The position numbers were made by a program, and so were the translations under genes. Shown in pieces: positions 1-12,514 of a stretch of 64,000 nt of DNA. The stretch is from Tragulus kanchil (Eukaryota > Chordata > Mammalia > Artiodactyla > Tragulidae). The stretch is taken from positions 179,271,501 through 179,335,500 of the forward strand of contig JAIOJX010000004.1 in assembly GCA_022376925.1 (NCBI GenBank), written 5' to 3'. Under the pieces are notes generated by a model, which was not told the origin of the DNA, did not search any database, and saw only the letters and a list, made by a program, of their open reading frames with translations. The first letter of the stretch is position 1, and the number at the start of each line of letters is the position of its first letter.

Positions 1-71
1 AGGAAGGCTAATGGGACTCTTCTAAAGTAACCCTGATGGTCATCACATCATCGAATCACTATGTTTAACCA

Positions 72-853
72 ACTTCTCTTTTTTAAATTTACTTTATTGA
101 AGTGTAGTTGATTTACCATATTGTGCTCACTTCTGCTGTACAGCAAAGTAATTCTGATATATATATATACACACACACATTCTTGTTCATATTCTTTTCC
201 ATAATAGTTTAGCACAGGATATTGAATATAGTTCCCTGTGCTATATATGGAGTCGGTTGTTCTGTATCTATGCTACATTTAATAATTTGTATCTACTAAT
301 CCCAAACTCAAAGCCCATCCCTCCCTCAGCTCCCCCCTCCCTCGCCAACCACACGTCTGTCCTCTCTGTGTCTGTTTCTAGATAAGTTCATTTGCATCAT
401 ATTTTAGATTCCACATATAATTGAAATCATATGGTATTTGCTTTTCTCTTTCTTACTTAGTAGGATAATCTCTAGGTCCGTCCACGCTGCCGCAAGTATT
501 CATCTGTCGATGGGCATTTAGGCTGTTTCCATGTCTGGGCTATTGTTGTGAGCGCGGCTGTGAGCACTGGGGTGCATGTATCTTTTTGAATTCTAGTTTT
601 GTCGGGATATGTGCCCAGGAGGGGGACTGCTGGGTCATTTGGCAACTCCGTGTTTAGCTTTCTAAGGAAACTCCACACTGTTTCCATAGTGGCGGCATCA
701 CTTTTACTCCCACCCACAGCGTAGGAGGGCTCCCTTTTCTCCACACCTCCTCCAGCATTTATTACTTGTAGACTTTTAAATGATGGCCATCCTGACTGGT
801 GGGAGGTAGCACCTCATTGTAGTTTTGATTTGCATTTCTCTAATAGTTTATCT
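72..853 (-). mobile_element. L1 LINE 3' fragment (ORF2 C terminus and 3'UTR), inactive
   Basis: The reverse strand encodes an ORF2 C-terminal stretch with the common L1 motifs PLLGTYP and TIAQTWKQPKCPS, followed by a ruminant-type 3'UTR reaching 72. Only the end of the element is present, with no reverse transcriptase or endonuclease domain. A second copy at 1199-1980 comes from tandem duplication 1. Confidence 0.85.
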
Positions 854-1068
854 GGGGCTTCCTAGGCGGCCCGTTCCACCTGCCAATGCAGGAGATACAA
901 GAGACGCTGGTTTGAACCCTGGGTTGGGAAGATCCCCTGGAGTAGGAAATGGCAATCCACTCCAGTATTCTTGCCTGGAAAATTCCATGGACAGAGGAGC
1001 CTGGAGCGCTACAGTCCATGGGATTGTAGAAAGTCGGACACAACTGATGGACTAAGCACACACACAGA
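854..1068 (+). mobile_element. Bov-tA/BovA-type SINE
   Basis: It shows the family landmarks: GGGCTTCC head, CACCTGCCAATGCAGGAGA, CCACTCCAGTATTCTTGCC, and the AAGTCGGACACAACTGA end. Its tail runs into CA repeats. It is copied at 1981-2195. Confidence 0.88.
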
Positions 1069-2328
1069 CAGTAGTTTGTCTCATTTCCTTGGGAAGGTCT
1101 TTGTGAATAAAGAAGCCCAGGAAAGGGAAAGAGGGATGATACTTTGAAAGAGGCTACTTTTGTCATTGTAGTAGCCTCCCTTAAAGGACGAGGAACCAAC
1201 TTCTCTTTTTTAAATTTACTTTATTGAAGTGTAGTTGATTTACCATATTGTGCTCACTTCTGCTGTACAGCAAAGTAATTCTGATATATATATATACACA
1301 CACACATTCTTGTTCATATTCTTTTCCATAATAGTTTAGCACAGGATATTGAATATAGTTCCCTGTGCTATATATGGAGTCGGTTGTTCTGTATCTATGC
1401 TACATTTAATAATTTGTATCTACTAATCCCAAACTCAAAGCCCATCCCTCCCTCAGCTCCCCCCTCCCTCGCCAACCACACGTCTGTCCTCTCTGTGTCT
1501 GTTTCTAGATAAGTTCATTTGCATCATATTTTAGATTCCACATATAATTGAAATCATATGGTATTTGCTTTTCTCTTTCTTACTTAGTAGGATAATCTCT
1601 AGGTCCGTCCACGCTGCCGCAAGTATTCATCTGTCGATGGGCATTTAGGCTGTTTCCATGTCTGGGCTATTGTTGTGAGCGCGGCTGTGAGCACTGGGGT
1701 GCATGTATCTTTTTGAATTCTAGTTTTGTCGGGATATGTGCCCAGGAGGGGGACTGCTGGGTCATTTGGCAACTCCGTGTTTAGCTTTCTAAGGAAACTC
1801 CACACTGTTTCCATAGTGGCGGCATCACTTTTACTCCCACCCACAGCGTAGGAGGGCTCCCTTTTCTCCACACCTCCTCCAGCATTTATTACTTGTAGAC
1901 TTTTAAATGATGGCCATCCTGACTGGTGGGAGGTAGCACCTCATTGTAGTTTTGATTTGCATTTCTCTAATAGTTTATCTGGGGCTTCCTAGGCGGCCCG
2001 TTCCACCTGCCAATGCAGGAGATACAAGAGACGCTGGTTTGAACCCTGGGTTGGGAAGATCCCCTGGAGTAGGAAATGGCAATCCACTCCAGTATTCTTG
2101 CCTGGAAAATTCCATGGACAGAGGAGCCTGGAGCGCTACAGTCCATGGGATTGTAGAAAGTCGGACACAACTGATGGACTAAGCACACACACAGACAGTA
2201 GTTTGTCTCATTTCCTTGGGAAGGTCTTTGTGAATAAAGAAGCCCAGGAAAGGGAAAGAGGGATGATACTTTGAAAGAGGCTACTTTTGTCATTGTTTTT
2301 CTATGCTAGCCTCCCTTAAAAGGACAGA

Positions 2329-4415
2329 GGCCACAGCCTGGCAGAAGTTGACCCTAGTGTCGCGGCTCACCACAGGTATGAGTTGGCTTAGGCACGGAGC
2401 ACATACCAGCCGGGTATGTTCCCTACACACTTTACCCACCAGCTACCTCCTGGCCAATGAAATGGCAAAAAGCTTCTATGGAAAGGTGAGAACAGAGGGA
2501 GAGAGACTTAAGACAAAGTAGGAATGGTCTCACAATTGTGATCTATTCGTTCAAAGACTTGCCTGCTCCCACCCTCCTGTTTCTAGCCCCACCCCCATCT
2601 CTGTCTCTCTCACACCAAAAACTGCCATTGTGAAGCTTCAGAACATCAGGAATAAAATTAACATCTCCAAAGCTACCCGCTGGAAGGGATATCTTGCCTA
2701 GAAAGGAGCAAGAATCAGACCGGCAAAGGGCTTCTCGCTTGCAAGTGGTTGTTTATGTTTGCTATTTTTGAATTTCTGTGGCGACCGTCGTGTTGCCTTG
2801 TTTTCCTCCAGTTCACAAAAATGGATCAATGGCTCCAAAGAGGTTCTTCAAAATGTAAAGGAAGGCTGAAAATGGCAGCATAAATCATCAGAACACAGGA
2901 AGCATCATGAACAAATGGTGCTCCAGCGTATCTGTGAAATATGAAACCACATATTCTAGCATAAATAAATTCTTGGGTCATGATTTTTACACATGTAGCC
3001 ATACATGAAACTCGCGAGTATAAGTTCAAGGAAAAATATTTGAAAAGTTTCTTTATTGAACCGACAGTCCATTGCCCCAGTCCTCAACATGTCACCATTA
3101 AAATAAAAGCGCTAATAAATAGTCGTCTGAAGCCATTTAAAAAAGTTCCCATTGTCTTCCAACAAAGCAACCAATCCAGTTTTCCCAGCACGAACATAAA
3201 ATAATGCTTTCTACCATAATTAATTATCTTTGTTACTAAAAGCACAAAGGAGACCCAAGCTACCTACAGAGGCATTATTCTAAGCTGCTGTCGTCTTCGA
3301 CAAAGGCATGTACAAGTCACACAATCACTGAGAAGGCTGTAAACCAGCTGAAATAACAATGATAAAGACTCCTCTTGGGGAGAGAGCCAGTGGGACTATT
3401 GACGAGTTCCTTTATCAGATAATGCCCTTAGACATTGCATAACACTGAGAATACACAAAGGTAGAAAAGCAATTAGTGCGTACACATGCTAGCGGATACT
3501 TTGCTTTTTGGCAAGCCACAACTGCTCACATGGAGGTATGAAGCAAGCCTTTGGCATATATGGGGTTCAAACATGAAGGAAAAATGTGGCCTGGCTTGTC
3601 ATTTTGTTTGTCGTGCCAAAGTATGATAAGAGGCTTCTCAATGATAGAGTATTTACTTTGTGAGTCATGTGCTAGAAATGGTACTTTAGGATCAGTGCCA
3701 GAGTTGAAGCGGCCACTGCTGCCATAAGCAAGTGCTCTGCAGTATGGATAAAAGAGGGTGCCCTTTTACACACTGCTTTAGTCACAGAAAAGTGTTAACG
3801 GTCAACACAATGCAGCTGGACCTTGACTTCGGGTTAAAGGAAGTTAAAAAAAATACATATCATCTAATCCTGGTAAAGTTAAAGGCACATCTTTTCAGCA
3901 TATTTTGTTAGGGGGAGGGTAAACAGGTAGTATATAGGCCAGGATGCTTTTAGCTATGGCCGACAGAAACCCAATTCCAAGTGGATTAAACAATACATGG
4001 AACTAAGTAGATCGTTTGTGATGTCAGGGCTCTGGCTCCATTTCACTACAGGTGCCTTGGCTCCGTCCTCCCAGTATTGGCTTCTTTTCAGCTTTCCCTG
4101 TGGTAGAAAATGGTTACAGCAGCACCAAACCCCACCTGCTCAACCCCGCAGGCCAGACCAAATCCCCTGGATAAGTCCTGAAGCTCACACTGATTAGATG
4201 GGCTTAGGTCACGTGTCCACTTCTGAACCAAGCTCCACCCCTGACCTGAAGACAAAAAGCCAGCAAAGGCCAGCGGAAAGAGCAGGAAGGCCATCTTATA
4301 GATGCGAAAGTATTCTTAATGTTTAAAATACTATTTTACCTTGTAACAGAAAATCAAGGATGACACTCTAATTCTTTTTTCTGCTACAACTGATTATGTG
4401 GAGCGTGAAAACTTT
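2329..4415. other. Unassigned intergenic sequence
   Basis: AT-rich sequence without a convincing gene or recent repeat. Short ORFs here have no recognisable domain. The piece at about 3940-4290 resembles an old degraded interspersed repeat but I cannot name it. Confidence 0.5.
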
Positions 4416-4419
4416 GAGG

Positions 4420-4605
4420 AACTGTGCTCCAGTGGTAAAGAATCCACCTGCCAGTGCCAGAGACATGGGTCTGGAAGATCCCCTGGAGAAAGAAATGGCA
4501 ACCCACTCCAGTATTTTTCCCTGGGAAATTCCATGGACCTGACAGGTTGCATACAGCCCATGAGGTCACAAGGAGCCTGATACAACTTAGCGACTGAGCA
4601 CACCT
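4420..4605 (+). mobile_element. Diverged Bov-tA/BovA-type SINE
   Basis: Family landmarks are present with several changes: AAGAATCCACCTGCCAGTGCC, GATCCCCTGGAGAA, CCACTCCAGTATT and a CTTAGCGACTGAGCAC end. Confidence 0.8.
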
Positions 4606-5835
4606 TAAGAGGATGCTTCAAAAAATGTAATATCGAAGCACTATCCCTTGTAAATCCACGTTCCCCTACGCAGCAAATGCTTAAACAACTATTACAAATT
4701 CACACCCCCTAATAAAAGTCTCTCCATTTCCATCACAGGGAATGGAGTCACTAAGAGGCAGCGTGAGAGCTGGACGCCTCAGGGCTGACTTTCTGCTGCC
4801 CACTGTTCCCAGCTCTGAGCATCTGGAATGAGCCCCACAGGGTCACCTTCTCTGCAGGCTGTTCTCACCAAGGTAGCGCCTCTCTCTGCCTCATCCTCTC
4901 TGTTCCCGCTTCTTCTTCTGCAGGCCCTACATTCCATCCTTCCTCAGTCTGGCCTCTCTTCCTGTACAAGGCTGTCATGCCTGTCCCCAAATAGCCTGCT
5001 CAGCCCGGGGCTCCCTGACCTTCCACGTCCAGCAGCCAAAGCTCACCTGGGAGAACCACTTCCTCTTAAGTCTAAGTTTCCAGAAGAGAGACTCTGATGG
5101 GTTCTGTTTGCATCAGGTATCCACACCTGGTCCCATGAGCCATGGAAGCCTGTGGATCCCACCAATGTGGAGGAAGAAAGAAAATTCCAGCAAAGGGGAC
5201 ACTGACTCCGGAAATACTTCAGAGTGTGTCTACAGATCCTTCAGACAACATCCTGAGACCCTCTTCTCAGCGAACCTTTCCGAGACAGTTCCTAGGGCAG
5301 CCTGGCCTCCGCTGCCCCATGCGTGGAGAACAGTGCTCACGTGAACCAAGTGGAATCAGGACAAGCTCACTTAGTCTAGAAAAAAATCTCCATTCCCTGA
5401 TGACACAAGGCAAAAACTGGCCTGACAGGGATCCAACGTTGGCTCACTCTGGATCTGACTGAAGCCAGGGTGATAGCCAGGCTGATTCATCCAGGAGCTG
5501 GAGAAAACCACCGGGCTGTAACTTAGACCAGGCCTCATCCCACATCACCTGGGTCGTGTCTTGTTCCCCTGCCAGACCTGTTATGTCTTCATCGGCTCTC
5601 CTGATGACTTCTTCTGTCACTGGAAGTTACTCATTGCTTTGGCTGTCCAAAGCTGGAACATGCACGAGGCACTGAGGTAGGGAAAAAAGTCCTGGGCCCC
5701 ACGGAGGGTTGAGCCCAACTCTTCCTCCACTCTGGATGTAGGCTCCTGACCCCAAAGCCTGGTTGGCAATAGTTGCCATCACAAAGTAACTCTCTAAGCT
5801 TTTAACATGATCTCCAGACATTAAACAAGATCCCT
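4606..5835. other. Unassigned intergenic sequence
   Basis: Mixed-composition sequence with open frames of 78-108 codons on both strands. None shows a known domain, splice pattern or codon bias I would trust, so I see no gene here. Confidence 0.5.
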
Positions 5836-6154
5836 GAGCTTCCCTGATGGCTCGATGGTAAAGGATCTGCCTGCCAAGGCAGAAGATACAGGTTCGATCC
5901 CTGATCCAGGAAGGCCCCACGTGCTGTGGAGCAATGAAACCCGTGTGCCACAAGTACTGAGCCTGGGCTCTAGAGCCCAGGAGCTACAATGACTGAAGCC
6001 CGTGCACCTAGAGAAGCAACCAAAATGAGAAGCCCGTGCACCACAACCAGAGAGTAGCCCCCACTCACCAAAACTAGAGACCAGCCCGCACAGCAACAAA
6101 AAACTGGCCCAACCAAAAATAAAATAAATAAACAAATAAATAAATAAAAATAAA
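5836..6154 (+). mobile_element. CHR-type tRNA-derived SINE, older subfamily
   Basis: It begins GAGCTTCCCTGATGGCTC with pol III A-box and B-box-like motifs (GGTTCGATCCCTG). It continues with the GCCCGTGCACC-type body and ends in an AATAAATAAA tail. It is more diverged than the SINEs near 9130 and 15450. Confidence 0.75.
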
Positions 6155-6243
6155 AGTCAGGAACCTTGGATTCCTTGACTTAATAAACAGAGCAAGCCTG
6201 TTAATTAAGAACAAGTCTTAATAAACAGACTACAAGACCATTT

Positions 6244-6870
6244 TTTTAAATTATTTTTTTACAGGGTTTTGTTGTTTATTGCCACACATTGATCCAAATC
6301 CACCATCGGTACACACACGACCCCGTCCTGAGCCTCCCCCATCTCCCTCCCCATCCAACCCCTCCAGGTCGCCCCAGAGCCCCTGTTTGAGCCCCACGGC
6401 ATAATCCCCTCCCTCCCCCCAATGTCCATAAGTCTGTTTTCCATGTCCACCTCTCCACTGATGCTCTGCGTATTCATTTATCAGTACCATCTTTCTAGAT
6501 TCCATGTCTATGTGTCAGTATACAATATTTATCTGTCTCGACATATCTCACTCTGTATAATAGGTTCTAGATTCATCCACCTCATTAGAATGGATTCAAA
6601 TGCATTTCTTTTTATGGCTGAGTAATAGTCCTTTGCATGTATGTACCACAGCTTCTTTATCCATTCATCTGTCCATGGACACCTAGGTTGCTTCCATGTT
6701 CTAGCTATTGTACATAGTGCTGCAATGAACAGTGGGGTACACGAGTCTCTTTTGATTTTGGTTTCCTCAGGGTACATGCCTAGTAGTGGGATTGCTGGGT
6801 CATATGGATGTTCTGTTCCTAGTTTTTTGAGGAATCTCCATACTGTCTTCTATAGCAGTACAAGCCCATT
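6244..6870 (-). mobile_element. L1 LINE 3' fragment, inactive
   Basis: The reverse strand gives the ORF2 C terminus with the motif ARTWKQPRCPWTDEW, and a C-rich 3'UTR toward 6250. The element is truncated. Part of it (6488-6870) is repeated at 7590-7972 through tandem duplication 2. Confidence 0.85.
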
Positions 6871-8692
6871 TTTCCCCCTTGTGGAATTTATGTCTGTCTC
6901 CTTGCATAAGAAGGAAATATCAGTGATGATGGGGAAAATGTGGGTTTTGGGGTGAATAAGACCTGGATTTGAGCCCTAGACCCACGCAGGAGCAATGGAA
7001 TCCCACTCAGGAGGCTTTCCTCTATGAGCCTAATTCTTGACTGGGAAATTCACAATAAAACTCTCATGAGGATCAAACTAAAGAACTTAATGTCAAATGG
7101 TTGAAACATTTGAGCCTCAGATGTTAGCACTGTTACCTTCCTTTGGGGAAGGGATGAAAGCAAAACTTATTCTAAGCATCTAATCCACACTCCTCTTCCG
7201 CTCAACATCCTACTGCTTCCACCAGCACTTACTGAACTTCTGCCGCATACGCTGCCAAGGCAATAAGGGAATCCAGCGTGAGCCCTGAGCTCCAGGGATG
7301 CACAGACCCATCTCTCTATCCTCACTAACAAATTTACCATCCGTGGGAAGTGTGCTTCCCAACTTCCCAGAGGTCTGGGTGACCATGAAACTTTGTAGAT
7401 GACGGTCCAAAAAGATAGTCCCAGTTTCTTCTCTCTGGAAATGTCTCAGCAGCAGGATTCTCCAAAGGACTCAGTCTGTTTTCCTCTCTTCTCTCCACCC
7501 CTTACATCCTTGCTCACTTGACAGTCCCTGGGAGAAGCGGAACAAAAGCCGTGGTGGAACTTGGAACAAGGGTGCAAGACAGACCCCAGCATCTTTCTAG
7601 ATGCCATGTCTATGTGTCAGTATACAATATTTATCTGTCTCGACATATCTCACTCTGTATAATAGGTTCTAGATTCATCCACCTCATTAGAATGGATTCA
7701 AATGCATTTCTTTTTATGGCTGAGTAATAGTCCTTTGCATGTATGTACCACAGCTTCTTTATCCATTCATCTGTCCATGGACACCTAGGTTGCTTCCATG
7801 TTCTAGCTATTGTACATAGTGCTGCAATGAACAGTGGGGTACACGAGTCTCTTTTGATTTTGGTTTCCTCAGGGTACATGCCTAGTAGTGGGATTGCTGG
7901 GTCATATGGATGTTCTGTTCCTAGTTTTTTGAGGAATCTCCATACTGTCTTCTATAGCAGTACAAGCCCATTTTTCCCCCTTGTGGAATTTATGTCTGTC
8001 TCCTTGCATAAGAAGGAAATATCAGTGATGATGGGGAAAATGTGGGTTTTGGGGTGAATAAGACCTGGATTTGAGCCCTAGACCCACGCAGGAGCAATGG
8101 AATCCCACTCAGGAGGCTTTCCTCTATGAGCCTAATTCTTGACTGGGAAATTCACAATAAAACTCTCATGAGGATCAAACTAAAGAACTTAATGTCAAAT
8201 GGTTGAAACATTTGAGCCTCAGATGTTAGCACTGTTACCTTCCTTTGGGGAAGGGATGAAAGCAAAACTTATTCTAAGCATCTAATCCACACTCCTCTTC
8301 CGCTCAACATCCTACTGCTTCCACCAGCACTTACTGAACTTCTGCCGCATACGCTGCCAAGGCAATAAGGGAATCCAGCGTGAGCCCTGAGCTCCAGGGA
8401 TGCACAGACCCATCTCTCTATCCTCACTAACAAATTTACCATCCGTGGGAAGTGTGCTTCCCAACTTCCCAGAGGTCTGGGTGACCATGAAACTTTGTAG
8501 ATGACGGTCCAAAAAGATAGTCCCAGTTTCTTCTCTCTGGAAATGTCTCAGCAGCAGGATTCTCCAAAGGACTCAGTCTGTTTTCCTCTCTTCTCTCCAC
8601 CCCTTACATCCTTGCTCACTTGACAGTCCCTGGGAGAAGCGGAACAAAAGCCGTGGTGGAACTTGGAACAAGGGTGCAAGACAGACCCCAGC
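6488..8692 (+). repeat. Tandem duplication 2 (offset 1102 bp)
   Basis: Positions 6488-7589 recur at 7590-8691. The second copy starts in the middle of an L1 fragment. One T-to-G difference is visible about 14 bases into the second copy. Confidence 0.95.
6871..7589. other. Unassigned intergenic sequence (repeated 7973-8691)
   Basis: I see no gene or clear young repeat. A stretch near 6955-7080 has the sound of an old MIR-like element but is too decayed to call. Confidence 0.4.
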
Positions 8693-9115
8693 AGCTGCGG
8701 TTCAGGACCATGAACAGCGCCAGATGGGCGCCTCCTGGTCCACACAGGTGAGTCCTGCCAGCCCAGGGCCTCCCTGCATACAAGAGCCGTCCTGACCCCA
8801 GAGCCTGCCTGCCTCTCCCAGATTAGGCTGTGGCGGCAGGAGTCACTGGATCTTCAGCAGCGCTCATGCCATGGATGATGACAACAGCCCTCCTCTTGGG
8901 GCTGGAAGATGGCTCTGAAACCTCAAATACCAGGAGCACTTTCCATCTGGACCCATGCATGGAGGAAGGGGAGCTCTGAGTCATCAGCTTCTGGGGTAAG
9001 CAGACGCAAAGGGATGGGGCACCTGTGGATTTCCCTGAGAATACTTCGTAAACCAGGTCACAGTGCTTTTCTGCTTTAAGCCTCTTGTTCGAGTTAGTCA
9101 GTGACTTTGAGGTAC
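8692..9115. other. Unassigned intergenic sequence
   Basis: No gene seen. The 188-codon reverse frame that crosses this stretch runs straight through a SINE and is not a gene. Confidence 0.5.
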
Positions 9116-9128
9116 AAGAGTTCATGAA

Positions 9129-9410
9129 AGGGCTTCCCTGGTGGTCCAGTGGGTAAGGACACTGCTTTGCAGTGCAAGGGGCGCCGGTTCGATCCCTAGC
9201 CTGGGAAGATCCCACGTGCCGCGGAGCGGCTGGACCGATGTGTCCAATTACCCAGCTGGAGCTCTGGGGCGCATGCGCCCAGAGCCGGCACTCTGCGACA
9301 AGAGAAGCCACTGTGATAGGAGGCCCACATGGGCCAAAGAACAAAGATGGATGAAAATGAATAAATGAAAGACCAATATAAGTGGCCAAAAAAAAATTGT
9401 TAAAAAAAAG
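9129..9410 (+). mobile_element. CHR-type tRNA-derived SINE with target-site duplication
   Basis: Full-length: GGGCTTCCCTGGTGGTCC head, B-box GGTTCGATCCC, body CGGAGCGGCTGGACCGATG, and an A-rich tail after AAGTGGCC. The 13-base repeat AAGAGTTCATGAA flanks it at 9116-9128 and 9411-9423. That supports a retroposition event. Confidence 0.9.
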
Positions 9411-9423
9411 AAGAGTTCATGAA

Positions 9424-9784
9424 GGAGTGTTCCAGCAGTCACCCCATGAAGTCACCAAAGATTAAGTCGTCTCCTAGAACAACAGGACGAGGCTGTAAAG
9501 AAGTCTGTGAGAAGATTCAAAGACCTGGATGCCCGCTCCGACTCAAGGCTGGAGACACGGCAGAGAAGCTTCCTGTGGAGCTTCTGGGAGGGGAGGTTAC
9601 TGACAGAGGCCCCCCTTGAACTGGCACACACAGCGTACGACTTCTCTGCCTCTCATTACCTGCCAAACACCCGCCTGTAAGAATATTCCAACAAGCTTCT
9701 CAAGCAAAGTAACTGAGGCACTCCCACGACCAGAGAAAGGAAGATCGAGCTGAAGACTTAAAGCACAGATCTAGCGGGGTAGGC
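9424..9784. other. Unassigned intergenic sequence
   Basis: I see nothing identifiable between the SINE and the older LTR-like repeat. Confidence 0.4.
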
Positions 9785-10235
9785 TAAATAACACCCTTGT
9801 GAGACGTGTCCATGTTGTAACCTTAGAACCTATGAACGCATTACCTTATATAGCAAAAGGGACTTTGTAGATGTTATTAAGCTAAGGGCTTTAAGATGGG
9901 AGAGTAGCCTGGATTATCCAGTGGGCCCAATAACATAACAAGTGTCCTTATAAGAGGCAGAGACATAAAAAGATGTGGCAGCATCACCAGAGGCTAGAAC
10001 GATGTGTCTTGAAGGTGGAAGAAGTGGCTGTGAGACAAGGAAAAAGAAGCTGGAAAAAAGCAAAGAAGTAGATTGTCTCCTTCAGAAGTCTCCAGAAGGT
10101 GTCAGCCTTGCTGACGCCTTGGTTTTGTCCCAGTGAGACTGATTCTGGACCTCTGACCTCCAGAATTAACAACAGTAAGATAACAAATTCATGTTATTGT
10201 AAGCCACTGAACTTGTGGCATCTGTTACCATGACA
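9785..10235 (+). repeat. Ancient interspersed repeat, probably LTR-type
   Basis: It shares an ordered set of phrases with 39485-39895: a GGATTATCCAGTGGGCCCAATAA-type core, AGAAGCTGGAA, TTCTGGACCTCTGACCTCCAGAA and a TGTAAGCCACTGAACTTGTGGCA end. These are typical of a common old mammalian repeat. I cannot fix the family name. Confidence 0.55.
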
Positions 10236-10868
10236 ATAGAGAAAGCACATACCTGATGAACTAAAATCCAAGTGGATCTCTTTTTTTTTTCAATTACATA
10301 AACATAAAATTTCTTGGGGCATAAAACATGGTTTTCAACAACAACACCAACAACAAATCAGGTAAATTGAAGATGACCGATACCCAGTTAGCAGCCCTAA
10401 AGGGAATATGCAGGAAATATCTCAAAAACATGAAGAAGAAAGATGATCCCCCACAAAATGTGATTTATGAGGGAAAGAAGACTTCATGAATAAAACCAGT
10501 AGATGTAATGGACAAATAGTAGCTGTTTCAGATGGAGACAAATGAAGAAAGATAGGGAAGAAGTCATAATCAAATACTAGAAAAACATTTCTTCTGAGTT
10601 GGGGAAATAAGCCTACCAACTGATTTAAACGCTCACTGAATTCTGTCTGAGTTGAGGAGAAAGTCACAAAAGAGGGTGCATCTTAGTAAAGTGCCTGGTC
10701 TTAAAAGATAAAGAGAAAATCTTCCAGGCTACCAGGCAGAAAGAACAACTTGAAAGGTTGGTGTTTGAGTTTATAGGGATGCCATGTATTCTTTGGGTTA
10801 GAAATAGAAATATGGTGCTTTCTCTCTCATCCCTAAATATATGAGTCCAGGAATTAATATATGAGTCC
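10236..10868. other. A-rich unassigned sequence (repeated about 11400-12015)
   Basis: Purine-rich sequence with no gene seen. Both copies carry the same short reverse frames, which therefore have no independent support. Confidence 0.45.
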
Positions 10869-11065
10869 AGGAAGCCACCTGCCAATGCAGGAGATGTAAG
10901 AGACATGGGGTCCATCTCTGAGTCAGGACGATCCCCTGGAGGAGGGCATGGCAACCTACTCCAGTGTTCTTACCTGGAGGCTCCCATGGACAGAGGAGCC
11001 TGGTGGGCTACAGGCCACAGGGTTGACTATGAACTGACTGAAGTGACTTAGGATGCACACACACC
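10869..11065 (+). mobile_element. Bov-tA/BovA-type SINE (copied at 12016-12213)
   Basis: CCACCTGCCAATGCAGGAGA, GATCCCCTGGAGGAGGGCATGG, CCTACTCCAGTGTTCTT and GACAGAGGAGCCTGGTGGGC are present, with a CA-rich tail. The 5' head is lost. Confidence 0.87.
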
Positions 11066-12514
11066 TCTCACTATCACACCTAACAGTCGCTTACAGAACT
11101 TTTTCTTCCCATCCTCATGACTCTGAGCACTGTGGATTTGGAGGTGGTTTCCAAGAGTCGGGACTGCTACCAGCCATTTGGGTCTCCCTCTCACTAAACC
11201 AGGAAAGAATTGCTGCCAGGGTGACGGAGCTTGATTGTGAGGAGAAACTGTTTTTGCTGCTTCACAGGAGGCAGGAAGAGCACAATCTGAAACCTCGAGG
11301 ACGTTCTGGGATTTCGGAGATATTAACATTGGCTAGGAGGGATACATGCCTGTGAGGACGTCTCATTTTGGCTGCGAACTTGTGGCAGACAGAAAAAAGC
11401 ACATACCTGATGAACTAAAATCCAAGTGGATCTCTTTTTCAATTACATAAACATAAAATTTCTTGGGGCATAAAACATGGTTTTCAACAACAACACCAAC
11501 AACAAATCAGGTAAATTGAAGATGACCGATACCCAGTTAGCAGCCCTAAAGGGAATATGCAGGAAATATCTCAAAAACATGAAGAAGAAAGATGATCCCC
11601 CACAAAATGTGATTTATGAGGGAAAGAAGACTTCATGAATAAAACCAGTAGATGTAATGGACAAATAGTAGCTGTTTCAGATGGAGACAAATGAAGAAAG
11701 ATAGGGAAGAAGTCATAATCAAATACTAGAAAAACATTTCTTCTGAGTTGGGGAAATAAGCCTACCAACTGATTTAAACGCTCACTGAATTCTGTCTGAG
11801 TTGAGGAGAAAGTCACAAAAGAGGGTGCATCTTAGTAAAGTGCCTGGTCTTAAAAGATAAAGAGAAAATCTTCCAGGCTACCAGGCAGAAAGAACAACTT
11901 GAAAGGTTGGTGTTTGAGTTTATAGGGATGCCATGTATTCTTTGGGTTAGAAATAGAAATATGGTGCTTTCTCCCCATCCCTAAATATATGAGTCCAGGA
12001 ATTAATATATGAGTCCAGGAAGCCACCTGCCAATGCAGGAGATGTAAGAGACATGGGGTCCATCTCTGAGTCAGGACGATCCCCTGGAGGAGGGCATGGC
12101 AACCTACTCCAGTGTTCTTACCTGGAGGCTCCCATGGACAGAGGAGCCTGGTGGGCTACAGGCCACAGGGTTGACTATGAACTGACTGAAGTGACTTAGG
12201 ATGCACACACACCTCTCACTATCACACCTAACAGTCGCTTACAGAACTTTTTCTTCCCATCCTCATGACTCTGAGCACTGTGGATTTGGAGGTGGTTTCC
12301 AAGAGTCGGGACTGCTACCAGCCATTTGGGTCTCCCTCTCACTAAACCAGGAAAGAATTGCTGCCAGGGTGACGGAGCTTGATTGTGAGGAGAAACTGTT
12401 TTTGCTGCTTCACAGGAGGCAGGAAGAGCACAATCTGAAACCTCGAGGACGTTCTGGGATTTCGGAGATATTAACATTGGCTAGAGAGGGATACATGCCT
12501 GTGAGGACGTCTCA

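Larger units (their letters stand above)
67..2328 (+). repeat. Tandem duplication 1 (offset 1127 bp)
   Basis: Positions 67-1193 recur from 1194. The block carries an L1 3' end and a Bov-tA SINE unchanged. The copies differ near their ends, where 1170-1193 and about 2297-2328 have several small insertions and substitutions. Confidence 0.95.

Noticed and set aside
9140..9195. tRNA gene signal (A and B box)
   Set aside because: The boxes belong to a tRNA-derived SINE; there is no cloverleaf with a paired acceptor stem, and the same pattern is in all SINE relatives here.
8823..9389. 188-codon reverse frame
   Set aside because: About half of it is a SINE read backwards; similar frames occur at every CHR-type SINE in the window.
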